NCBI GenBank assembly: GCA_963931865.1
Contig: OZ007517.1
Coordinates: 443,407-507,406, forward strand
DNA length: 64,000 nucleotides
Reading direction: 5' to 3'
Source: Axinella damicornis
Taxonomy: Eukaryota > Porifera > Demospongiae > Axinellida > Axinellidae
The position numbers and the translations under genes were made by a program. The notes beneath the pieces were generated by a model. It was not told the origin of the DNA, made no database searches, and saw only the letters and a list, made by a program, of their open reading frames with translations. The stretch's first letter is position 1, and each line of letters opens with the position of its first letter. Below, piece after piece: positions 37,369 through 49,900 of this stretch.

Positions 37369-37467
37369 GCCTCGCTCCCAGGCCCCTCTCAGCTTTCTAT
37401 CACTTGCAGCACGCTTTTCTGCACTGCAATCGACAAAATGCTGGGCAGGGGCCTGGGAACGAGGCTG
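37369..37467. repeat. Long-armed foldback element
   Basis: AGCCTCGCTCCCAGGCCCCT and GGGGCCTGGGAACGAGGCT enclose an inner pair containing TCACTTGCAGCACG and CACTGCAATCGACA. It lies between the 36.4-kb gene and NKAPD1. Confidence 0.8.
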
Positions 37468-37528
37468 CTGCCAGCAACAACCCTAGTAGCTAGAAGCGAC
37501 ATACCCAGAGACGGAGCAGAAGACTCCA

Positions 37529-38828
37529 TCATCCATTCTTCCTCCTCTTTCTTTTAGGGTGGTGGTAGTCAGTGTAACTGGACTGGCTATCAGAGTAGCT
37601 GTCAGATGACACACTGGAGTCAATCTCTTGTGAGGACCGGCCCTTTCTTGCCTTGCTTTTACCCTTGCTCTCCCGCCTGGCTCTTCTTGACGATGACAAC
37701 TTTTTTCTAGACTGTGTGGAGATGCCCTCGCTGATAAATGAGTCACTATCACTGGAATCTCTCTTTCGCGCTTTTGTCCTTAACTCCTGCACTTTACGAC
37801 TCTTACAACTTCTGGCCTCATCCTCAGAGCTGCTGTAATCAGGCCGGGCTCGCTTCTTCCGTTTCTTCTTGTGTCTTTTGTCGTTCTTCTGTTTTCTGCC
37901 GCTTCTTTGTTTCTCCTTCACACCTCTACCATCATCACCTGACTCAAATTCTTCAGGATGAAGCTCCTTATAACCACTGTGACCCCACCTATAGCAAATG
38001 GTACACAAAATAAGATTTCTAATACAAGGATCCCTAGGAAATTTTAAAATCACTGATCACCTGAATGGATCACTTTCCTCCTCCTTCATGAGCTGCCTTG
38101 TCCAGTAGTAACTGGGAGGGAAAGTGTCCCGCTTCGGTGACCGCGAGGGACTGAGGGTATCGCTCACCAAACGCCCCCTACAAGATGAATGGAAACCAGT
38201 AAAGCAAATAGAATGAGGCTAAAGTACATAGGTATCTTCCTCCAACCTCACTAGTGGAGGACTTCTCCGTGGTCTGTCAACTCTATCATAGTGTGACTGC
38301 TCTCTCTCTAACCGTCTCTGCCGCCACATCTCACGCTCCTCCTGAACCTGTACAATGAGAACAGAACGATACATAAATTATGGTGAATCGCTGATCAAAA
38401 CCGTGTAGTACGTGGGTGACTTCGCTTCCCACATCGCCTAATGCATTCCTGCATGATCATGCTTTCTTTGCTCGTTGTGCCATACATCCTAGACAGGACT
38501 CTAGGGTAAACCGGCTACACTGCTGATAGGAGACTATTTCTGGCCTAGTCTCGCGGGCCAGCCTCTCGCCACACCATAGATATAAGACACGGAACCTATG
38601 GCCACACCCACTGCGTGTGGCGAGAGGCTGGCCCGCGAGACTATTCCTGCCCAAGTTGCTGTGAATTCTATCAGCTGGTAGGGACAGCAAGCACAGGAGG
38701 AGGTGTGCCCCCATAATTCTCTTGGTTGCTGGACTTACTCGATTGTGACTACCCACATGTCGAAGGTAGTTTGTCAGTAGCTGCCTTCCACTCTCCATAA
38801 TTTTGACACTTTGACTTTCGGCGATCAT
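37529..38828 (-). CDS. NKAPD1: NKAP-domain-containing protein 1 homologue
   Basis: Predicted 255 aa from four exons: 38739-38828, 38247-38347, 38061-38177, 37529-37988 (TGA); all phases close. The conserved core RWGHSGYKELHPEEFE follows an N-terminal segment NYLRHVGSHNRVQEEREMW that matches the NKAPD1 pattern. The second half is a lysine/arginine/serine-rich tail (KRHKKKRKKRARPD and similar) typical of nuclear RNA-associated proteins. Human NKAPD1 has little defined function, so a nuclear role is inferred from composition. A foldback element with perfect arms sits in intron 1. Confidence 0.9.
38546..38643. mobile_element. Foldback element with perfect 29-bp arms (CTCGCGGGCCAGCC type)
   Basis: TAGTCTCGCGGGCCAGCC continuing to GCCACAC at 38546-38574 is the exact reverse complement of 38615-38643. 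The loop is 40 bases. The termini differ from the TAGCCTCG family but resemble GGCTAGCCCACGAGACTAG near 45080. It lies in NKAPD1 intron 1. Confidence 0.8.
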
Positions 38829-39239
38829 AAAAATTTAATTACGCAAAATACGGCGCGCGTATACATAACACGTGGACCACAATGTTGAGTGGTACAGCCT
38901 TCTGCTAAGGACAAAAGAAATTGATGAAGCAACAGCAATTAACTAGAATCATAGATACTGAGCTGCTGTGCACACTTGTACTCCTACAGTAGCATGCCTC
39001 ACGCATTCCCGCAGCACATTTCACTCATTTACTTGCTAAGTAGTTGGCATATCTCTGAATCTGTAAAACTGGTGCCAAATTCACCTCCACACAGCTGTAC
39101 AATACAAGCCAAACCGCAACAGAAAGTGCTGTACACAAATAGTTACTTGTACTGTAGTTATGGTAGACACTATCATGTATTATGTCCATGGTACTAAGTA
39201 AGAAAGCAAAAGAAAGAATAAAAACAAAGAATTTGGGTT
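38829..39239. other. Intergenic region between NKAPD1 and the EH-domain gene
   Basis: About 410 bases with no recognised gene. It should contain the NKAPD1 promoter and the 3' UTR of the EH-domain gene, both on the minus strand. Confidence 0.5.
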
Positions 39240-40917
39240 CTAATGGAAGGATTGGCTCTTGATGTCCTCCTCCTCTTTGCTATTTCCATTGAGCCTGGCC
39301 CCAAGTGACATTCGCTTTAGCATTCTCAGTTCCTCCTTCTCCAATGTCTGTGCGGTGTGGGAGGAGGGGGGGAGGGAAGAGTGAGACGTTACGATTGTTC
39401 TAGAGAGATCTAAACATGTTAGCTATTAAATTTGGTGGTTGAAAGTGGCTGTCTACTTGTCATCAATATGTGCAGTTAATATTGAGCTCTTACATTCGAG
39501 GGGACAGGTGGGCCACTGACGACAGTACTTCTGTAGTCTCTCGCACCCTGTGTTCTGGTAGAGCATAGCAAGTGGTCATAAAATTATCACAGAGTCAATG
39601 TGATATGTATGTCGTAGGCTAAGCATCAAATCGTTTCATAACCAGATCACACCCATGAGGGAGACGGCCTGATGCCTAGACCCCACACATAAGTGAGGTC
39701 TCACCAGACTAGCCTCGTTCCCAGGTGTTCTACACCTCCAGCTGTTGATCACGCCTACTGCAAGCGATCAAAAACTGGAGGTGTAGACGGCCTGGGAACG
39801 AGGCTATCGCCAGACCCTGCCATCATTCTCGCTCACCTTGACCTGATCCTCTCCTCCCACCTAGCCGCCAGCGCTGACTTGGCCACTGACTTACCCTACA
39901 CATAGGAGAGACAACAAGTGGCTCACTGGACAGCATCAAAGCATGGGAACAAGAGCTATTCCGGAGTCTGCACAGAGAACAGCCATTGGACACGCTATGG
40001 AGTGTTTCGGTCGTCCATAGCCTAGCAGTTTCTGAAAAGAATTCCAGAATTGGTTGCCTGAAAGGTCCCCCCCCCCCCCCCCCCCCCTCCCCACACACAC
40101 ACACACACACACATACACCATACACACCCCCTCCATCTCTCTGTGGGTGTCCTCCTCCTTCCTCCGTCTGGCCTTCTCCTCCCTCTCTCTCTTCTCCTGC
40201 TCCTCTCTCCTCAGCTGTGCCCGGTGAAGGTGCTTCAACTCCTCCTCACCCACGCGGTGTTTGCGCATGTCGTGCTCGCGAACCTTGTACATCCTGCACA
40301 CAAGAGAATGCAAAAATCAAAGAGATGCATTTAACAATTGTTTCCAGCCTGAATACGTCAGCCTCGTTCCCAGATACGTGTGGTAATTAAGTTACCGGTT
40401 ACCTTACCTCTTCCTGCTGTTGAGCCCCAGATCGCCCACGTTCAATTAAGCCCCACGCGAGGAAACATATCAGCCCTTCGCATTCTTTCCTGCAACCGTA
40501 AGCGGCGCACGGGCCTGGGAACGAGGCTAGCTAGCAAGATGGACTCACTTTAGCCTCGTTCCCAGACCATGTGGGAACGAGGCTAGACTCACTTCTGCTC
40601 CTGTGCCATCCGCTGTCTAGTTCTCTCAATCTTTTCCTGCTCTTCCCTCTTCCTCTTCTCCTCTCTCTCCTTGTCGCGCTTGATCCAGGCCTGCTTCCTC
40701 CGCTCGTACTCGGCCTGCTGAGCTGGCGTCATTCCCTGCTTCTTCTTCTCCTCCATCCACCCAATCCACTCCTCCACGGTCAGCTCTGTGGATGGGCAGG
40801 GGGGGGGGGGGGGGGGGGGGAGAGGAATCTCTGAACAGGATTATATTTGATTTGTGTTCCTGCAGGACCCCCAGGTAGACCGGCGTAAACTGATGGAGCA
40901 TTCCTGGTCAAATTAAA

Positions 40918-40958
<41 letters not shown>

Positions 40959-43900
40959 CCGTATGGCAGACTCTTCTGGATGGACCCTTCCACAGCTGCT
41001 GTACCGGATGCTGCCTACCACATGTGCTAGCTGAGATCACCGGTACTCCCACCACAGAGGATGTTGAACCAAGTTTCACATACTTATTTGAGAACACACA
41101 TCCCACACAATGGCTTCACTAATATCCTCAGGGACAGGGTAAAAGATTCATCTGTGACTGCACTCCCACCTTCCTGTGGGTTCTCCACCCTCTCTCTCCT
41201 CTCCCTCTCCCTCCTCTCCGCCTCCTCCGCCTCCCTCTCCTGCCTCAACTCTTTCTCACGCTGCGTGTCCACCACACGATGTTTCTCCTGCTCCAACAAA
41301 GACTTCCACTCTGCCTCGAGAGTCTGGAGAGCTTCATCCGACTCCGTCCTCATCTCAGAGACCTCCTCCTCCTCCCTCATTGCCTGCAGACGCTCCTCCT
41401 CCAAACGTTGCATCTCTTTTCCCCACTCTTCCTCAATGTTGCGACTTCACGTCAGATGTGGTGCGTGTGAGTGTAGAGTGCATGTGTTAGTGTGTGCACA
41501 TGTGAGTGTCAGATGTGGTGCGTGTGAGTGTAGAGTGCATGTGTTAGCGTGTGTACATGTGAGTGTGTATGACAGGACAGAACTCAGCATGTGTCTTCAC
41601 ATCAATATTTGCATTGTGACATGACTGCCTACATCATGACATCATGATATATCGATGTATCATGGCAACACAATGGCATGGGCCTGGCCCCCAGGCTCTC
41701 GTTCTCAGGCCTGGGAACGAGGATTAACCCACACCTCATTTAAGATCTTACTAGGGACTGAGCCAAGCCACGGAGTGTTCATCTTGCCCATTCTTGGTCC
41801 TCTCCACCAAATACTGCTAAATCACATCAAAAGTTTAATGTAACTGCCAACAGATGATTAAAGATTTGGAGCTAAGGCAAGAGCTCAGTGGAGAGGGATT
41901 AATTGCGACACTTGGAGCTAAGGCAGGAGCTCAGTGGAGAGGGATTAATGGCGACACTTGGAGCTAAGGCAGGAGCTCAGTGGAGAGGGATTAATGCGAC
42001 ACTTGGAGCTAAGGCAAGAGCTCAGTGGAGAGGGATTAATTGCGACACTTGGAGCTAAGGCAAGAGCTCAGTGGAGAGGGAGGAGGAGTGAACGGAGATT
42101 ACTGGTGGGTACGTACGTCTCGGCTGTTCTTCTCTCAGTGACCTCATCGAAGGACGTCAGCTTTGGCAGCTTCAAACGATTGTCCTATAAGAAGAAGCGA
42201 CAGACTGTTACACACACACCACCTCCCACAAGTTTGTAGTACAGTGGCCTCATGGGACCTGTCAATGGTGACCAGTGTATGTTTGGCCCCATAGACAGGT
42301 GGCTGCTTTAAGCAGGTCATTTCATACTGGATTAGCACAACTGGGACCTGACCATAATAGACAGGCAGCTGCTTTAAACTGTGACCACTATAGACAGGCT
42401 CCACTGTACACAGACTAGCATGCGCAGCTGCACTTGTAGCATGCGCAGCTGGTTGCAAGTTTGCAGTGAGCACAGACTAGCCACTTGTAACACAAAACCC
42501 AAACAAATTGTTCTTGTAACTGGACACTGTCTCCAGTTGCTGCTCAGGTAGCACAGAGCATGGCGAGAAGGAGTAAATTGTGAGCACTTTGTCTTCCTGC
42601 TGGTCGACTTGGATGTTGTGGACAGTATGTGAAGTCACATGATGTGTGCGTTTGGATGTTGTGGGCAGTATGTGAAGTCACATGACATGTGCGTTTGGAT
42701 GTTGTGGGCAGTATGTGAAGTCACATGACATGTGCGTTTGGATGTTGTGGGCAGTATGTGAAGTCACATGACGTGTGCGTTAACTGGGACAAACAGTACT
42801 AGTCGCCAATGCACAGCCTGGGGACAAGGCTAGCAACAAGCTGGGGGATGCAATGTGAAGTCACATGACGTCACATGACGTGTGTGCTAACTGTACTAGT
42901 CGCCAATGCACAGCCTGGGGACAAGGCTAGCAACAAGCTGGGGGATGCAATGTGAAGTCACATGACGTCACATGACGTGTGTGCTAACTGTACCAGTCAC
43001 CAATGCACAGCCTGGGGACAAGGCTAGCAACAAGCTGGGGGATGCAATGTGAAGTCACATGACGTCACATGATGTGTGTGCTAACTGTACCAGTCACCAA
43101 TGCACAGCCTGGGGACAAGGCTAGCAACAAGCTGGGGGATGCAATGTGAAGTCACATGACGTCACATGATGTGTGTGCTAACTGTACCAGTCACCAATGC
43201 ACAGCCTGGGGACAAGGCTAGCAACAAGCTGGGGGATGCAATGTGAAGTCACATGACGTCACATGACGTGTGTGCTAACAAGGCTAGCAACAAGCTGGGG
43301 GATGCAATCGGAGTCTGCATGCTCAAGTATCCACGAGGTGAGAGCAAGACTTGAGGCACAATATGAGGTGAATTTTCTCTGCCGGTGAGTTGCACAGCCA
43401 GGAGTGTGACTTTGTCTAGCTGCAGAGAAGTATTAACTCACTAAGGTTCAGGTCATGGTCTAGTTGTAGTGAGCAAGCTCTGACTCACGAAGGATAAAGT
43501 ATTGTTCAGGACTTGGTCTAGCTATAGTGAGTAAGTACTAACTCGCTGCACGTCATTCTGTGTGAGCCTGTTGCTTATGTACAGCACTGGTCTGATAACA
43601 ATCTCACCCACTACCTAATCTATCATAAAATACCCCTGCGTAGTACCAACAATTGACATTTTCAGGTGAAAGACACAGCCTTTTTCAGACACAAACATGG
43701 CCTGCTGAGCTCAGTGATTGCATCCAGTGATCCATTGCAGTGCTAGTGAGTCGTATTGTACACTTGCCTATAGAGGTATTGATGCAGGTACCAAGCAGGT
43801 AGATGGACAGAAACTTCCCAGCACTAGGAGTAATATTTTAATATAAACACCACTACACTTGCACAGAGAAGTCACCCTGCCTCCACACAGCCGGGCACAC

Positions 43901-46900
43901 TCACCTCCTGAGCCTTGACCTCCATGACCCGGAGCTCTTCCGTCTCTGAGCGTATCCTCTGCTCAGCCTTCTGGTCCTTGGTCTGGAACTGCTCAAACAT
44001 CTCATTGATGGAGGCCAGCTCCCCCTCCAGGTAGGTATCAAGGTCCTCCATATCCTCTTCTTCTTGGCTGCTGAGGGTCAGAGCAGAGCTAGGCTAACCC
44101 AGTGGCCCGTAGCCAGAGCTCTATCAATGCAGATTACACACCCAAACAGCTAGCCACTGCTGGTGCACTGACCGAGGGCGCAGAGTGCAGGAAATGCATT
44201 ACTCTGCATTCCTCGCAGCTAATCCACTGTGCATTAGTGACAGTTCTAGGGCTTTGTTTGTACAAGATTGAGACCGCACTACTAAAAGTATTCATAATTC
44301 AATTAACAGCATTCATGATTTGGTTAGCGCACAACACACCCTTACCTTGACTGTCTTCTCCTAACAGGTGGGGGCTCCCTCACAACTTGTCTGACAGGAA
44401 CTGCTGGAGGCACAGCTCTGGTGGGCTTGAGCTTTGGGGCAGGAGGTGGTGGTCTCTCCACCCACTCAGCTCTCTCATCCTTCCTGATGTAATCCGGGGG
44501 TTCTACGAGATCGTTCCATCCCGCCACTGGTGCGGTCGGCTGGTCCGTGGTCTCCACCGGCTCTCTGTCATTGTTCACGTCATCCAGAGCTGTCAAAATC
44601 TCCGCCTCAAGATCATCAAAGTGGGCCATTATGTCATCCGGGACTTCCCCACCCATGTCTACTTCTTCCCGCACAGGTTCAACCGGTTTTTCTGGTTCCG
44701 TGGGCTCTATGACCTGCTGGTCCTGTGTGTTCCCACCTCTCTCCATCTCCTCAATGGCAGTAGAGAGCCCCTTCATGCTAGCAGCCCTATACTCCCGCAG
44801 GCCAAACGAGCTATAGGAAGCCCCACCAGGAACGTTACGTTCTTTCTGCTCTTCCAGACGACCTCGCGACTCCTACAATAACGGAAGAGTTGCTCCATGT
44901 AATGTTATGCAGGAAACAGTCAGAGTGGCAATGAGGAGACTGAAATAGAAACTGAGTGCTAATACTAACCGGTACCTTTGGACCAACAGCATTTCTGAAG
45001 GTAAACTATTTCAAGTGGAAACACCTTCAAGAATACAACCACTTTTTCTATTTTAAGGGACAGCTGCGTGAGTAGGCGGCTAGCCCACGAGACTAGAGGT
45101 GACCCAAACCTATTGTGATTAGCAGTTAACTATTTATAACCACTCAGACACCAGCGAGTGTCAGGACGCCCCTGAAGGCTTGCACGCCAATAAAACTGCC
45201 CCCAGAAAACTTATGACGTACCCAATCTATTTTCAAACGCGGAAGTACGTAACTAATTTGTATTTACATGGCACTGAAGTTGCACGCTCCTTCGCCGCCT
45301 TCGGCGGCTCATGCGCTCCTGGTCCCACTGAGAGATTCGCTAGTGTACAATCAAGGTCTCATTCCCGGACTGTTCCAGAATGAGACAGCAGGAAAAGGTG
45401 AAGGTCGGTATGATGGCCTACCTCCAGGAACTTCCTCGAAGCTTGGGAGAGGTTCTCCAACTCAGCTGACATCTCTGCCTGTGACAACTCCTCCTCCTCC
45501 CTCTTCCTCCCTCCTCCCCCTGGCATACGGCCCTCCTTTCCCTCTGGAAGGCGAGTCAACTCCCGCAGGTCCACCGCCTCTACGGCAACTGGTTTCGCAA
45601 GCTGCAGCATGGGTTCTGTGCGCTCCATGACTACCTCTGAGGCGATGGTGGGGGGTGCTCGGGGAGGCTTTGCTGGGGGCATGCCCTCTATAAACTCTTC
45701 TCCGCTCCCTGAGAGGTGACTTCCAATGGGCAGTGATTCAACAAACGGGTCAAACTCCGACCCCTCGCTGCTACTGTCTGTACCGTTCTGATTATGGGGA
45801 CCATTTTCAGCGAATGGGTCTAAAGTCCGGAAGGGGTCACCGAGAAAATGTTCAAACTTCTCCTTGTGATATCTCTCAGGGGACACACCAGCAAAGGCTT
45901 TGCTGGAGATAGGGTCTTCCCCGTCAGAGCTGGGGGTCTTCTCGAGAGGGGTTGAGGGTGGGGAGAAGGGGTCAAGGGTCACCCGGACAGACTCCGTTTC
46001 TGGGAGCTGCTCTGTCTCTGCTTGGACCTCCGGGATTATATCGTAGAACTGTGTGGAAGTGTGAGGGAGTGTGTGCAGTGTGTGGAGGTGTGAGGGAGTG
46101 TGATGGTGTGGAGGTGTGAGGGAGCGTGTGCAGTGTGTGGAGGTGTGAGGAGTGTGACAGTGTGAGGAGTGTGACAATGTGAACAGTGTGACAATGTGAG
46201 TAAGAATTCATTTATTGACGTCAGAAATACCAACGGTTGTCAACCAAAGAAGCGGCAAAATTCCAACAGTTCCATCTAGTTTGCACTTGAGCTAGTGCCA
46301 GTCACTAACAAGATGACAGGCATACAGTGTATGGCCACCCCACAGCGACATGATCAGGAGCGTCACTAGTCCCACACCAGGGGAGGCTGTGATACAGCAT
46401 CACTATGAGCACAGTCAAGGGCGTATCGAGCTATTCCCACACCAGGGGAGGCTGTGATACAGCATCACTATGAGCGCAGTCAAGGGCGTATCGAGCTATT
46501 CCCACACCAGGGGAGGCTGTGATACAGCATCACTATGAGCGCAGTCAAGGGCGTATCGAGCTAGTCCCACACCAGGGGAGGCTGTGATACAGCATCACTA
46601 TGAGCGCAGTCAAGGGCGTATCGAGCTATTCCCACACCAGGGGAGGCTGTGATACAGCATCACTATGAGCGCAGTCAAGGGCGTATCGAGCTATTCCCAC
46701 ACCAGGGGAGGCTGTGATACAGCATCACTATGAGCGCAGTCAAGGGCGTATCGAGCTATTCCCACACCAGGGGAGGCTGTGATACAGCATCACTATGAGC
46801 GCAGTCAAGGGCGTATCGAGCTAGTCCCACACCAGGGGAGGCTGTGATACAGCATCACTATGAGCGCAGTCAAGGGCGTATCGAGCTATTCCCACACCAG

Positions 46901-49900
46901 GGGAGGCTGTGATACAGCTTAACAAGCTAGCCCCTCGCTTTCTCCACCACACGAATCGCTTTCAGTATGTGTGCGCGGAGAAGGAAGGTCTAGAAGAATG
47001 CATGACGTAATCCACGAAATCTGGTAGAGCCAATCAGCCATTATGACGTAAACAGACATGTCCGTTTACGTCATAATAATCCAATTAGTGCGATTGCAGT
47101 CAGTCGATTCTGGCTGCTAACCTCGTTGGCTGCTTGTAGTTCTGTCTGTTTGGTCATTGTGCAGGAGAGCAGCAAACGCAGGCGACTTCAGACAGCCCTC
47201 AACGCTTGTACCGAGCGATCTGAAAGATCACCACGTGACAGCTACAATCTGATTGGCTCTACCCGATTTCGAGTAGAGCCCAAGCAAAGTGGTCCAAAGC
47301 TTCAATACTCTCCTTTTCCCCGTGCGGTCACATGAGTCAATCAGCGTTGGGGAAAATTCGAGGGGCTAGCCCACTAGACTAATACAGTGCTTAGCTATAC
47401 CATGTATGGTAGGTTGGTTGTGTGCCTGATAAAAATCTTATTGTGATTAAAAAAAACAAAACTACTCAATTCATTGGTGGTCAACAAATTATCAGAGAGA
47501 TGACATTCATTGGCGGCAATGAAACTCAGTAGAGGTAGCTACACTAACAAAGATCCCCCATCCTTCAGACAGGCAGCCCACACGGTTGGCCAGACAACGT
47601 TTCACCCAGGTTGCATTGAGCAGCCAAAGATCCCAATATTGCTGTCATGTACTCACTCGATACCCGTATCGATAAGGCTAGCTTACATGTCAATACGTTG
47701 TTTCAACGTGATACTGCAATTGATATTATTGAGTGCAGCAGGCCACTTTGCATCTGAAATAGGGTCGTGTCTATCACTTGAAAAACTATTATGACAACAT
47801 ACGATACTAATTCATGTGAGGCTGTTTTGTAAATGCTGTTTATGTATGCGTTAGAGTTTGATAACCCATTAACTTTGCAGTATCGTCCCAGCACGGTCTT
47901 GTTTCACAACATGTTTGTGTGCGGACAAACACACTGGCTGCAGTAACACAGTGTTCACACTCTCTGTCTACGAGTGACTCCTAGGAGAAGCACAGCTGGC
48001 GAAATGCAGACAAAAGATTCTGGACAAGTCTAATTAGCATACACCAGCACAGCAGTTGCTGCCGGCCAGATTCCAACCCTAACGTATCCTTTGGCCCAAC
48101 AAACGCAGACAAAGCACCAAACGGAGCATCCATGAGTTTTATCCAGAATCTGGCCAACAACTAGTATTCAGGCTTGGATACCAGGAGGATCCCAGAGCTA
48201 ATGACACTCTTGTCACAGCTCAATGACTCGTCAACTGAGACGACTAATCACAAGTGTGTTTCTTACCGAGGGGGGGAGGATGGTGGTGGCGTCCAGCTCG
48301 ACCGGCAGTATGTACCCCAGCTTGGCAATGTAAATCAGGTGCATAGCAATGGTGAACTCCTGGAATGTCAGGTGACCATCCCTGTCCGTGTCCGACAACT
48401 TCCTGTGATGAGGTGGAGCAGAATCATGACATCATGGAACAGACCGTACCGCATTGTGTGTTTGGGGAACATGTCTTGTATAAATCAGGAAACTCTCAGT
48501 AAACTACAGGTGTGCACTTGGCCTCTGCAGGGCAATTTCCTGTTTGTGTACTTCATCACCATGGTGACCTGAACAGCTGTCCAACAATGTGCTGGCCCCA
48601 TTCCCAGACCACCTGGGCAAGGAATGGGGCCAACCAGTGCCCTCAAAACTGAAAATCATACCTCACAAACTACTCATCAAACGGTATATTAGTTATTCTA
48701 AAGACGTACTTACCATATATGGAAGAGCTGACCCTTGGAGAGGTTGGATTTCATAAAGAGATACTTTGCAGCATCACCTGAACAGAATAGAGATTGAACT
48801 TTGACCTTAGTGCTGTCCGCACCACATAGGGAGTCGCCTTCCCATTGCTCAGTCTCCTTCCGGACCCCCAGCCTGGGAATGGGCCACCCTAGTCCATTCA
48901 CCCACACTGATATTAAATTTTGAAAACAGGTTGTTTTGTTACGGAAGATGACAGTAAATTGTTCCTTGTTTTGGGGAGTAAGATAGCCCACCCATAAACA
49001 CCATTAAGCCGAGTGCATTGCACAAGAAGTGATCTGGCATTGGGTTGCAAACCATCAGCCAATAGTCTGGTCTCTCTACAGGCTCATTCCCATTCCATTC
49101 CAGCAACAAAACCCCCTTTAAGGTGAGTAAAAATACGTACAAGATTCATTATTAAATGAACAACCCCTTGCTACTGGCAATTATGATCAAACGTTACATC
49201 CCCGTTGTACTCACCTCCGAGCACCCCCTTCCCAATATTGGCATGGAAGGCGCTGAATGCGCTCCGACACTTCTTCAAGTGTTTATCGTCGGCCACTGGG
49301 AGCTGCGGATGTACAGCCAGCTGGATGCAGGCCAGGAGGGCAGTCGGGAGGAGGAGAGGGACGGGCAGACCCTTCAGCACCCGTTGGATGAGGTGCATGG
49401 CAACACAGAACTCGGCCACATCCAGTTGGCCATCTTCGTTCATGTCCGATAGTCTCCTGGGGAGACAAGCAGAGTAACAGACTAAGACCTGGTAATTGCA
49501 ACAAACCTTCTGCTAGCTGTGAAACAGTAGCACCACAATATTAGTGACCATCAGATTGTGGCCTACAATAGCCTTGTTCCCAGGCCGGCCTGGGAACGAG
49601 GCTAGGCCTAGCTTACCATATCTTGCTCAGTGCCTGTGGGGGCAGCCCAGACTGCAGAAGGAAGTCTCTTGCACGGGCCCCTGAGTTGAAAGAGGGTGAC
49701 CCACTATAGAAACTATGTGTGCTCTAATCAAACACTGTAGTACGACGTCACTCAAGCGGTACCCAGTCTATCAGCACTCCCTCACAAGAGACTGCCATTA
49801 AAGGCGGCCAATGTCAACTGACTACTAACTGCCCCTGCCAACCCAATACAAGAAATGAGCAAATCGTTTGCTGTGTAAACTCGTGCATAGTTGAAATGTG

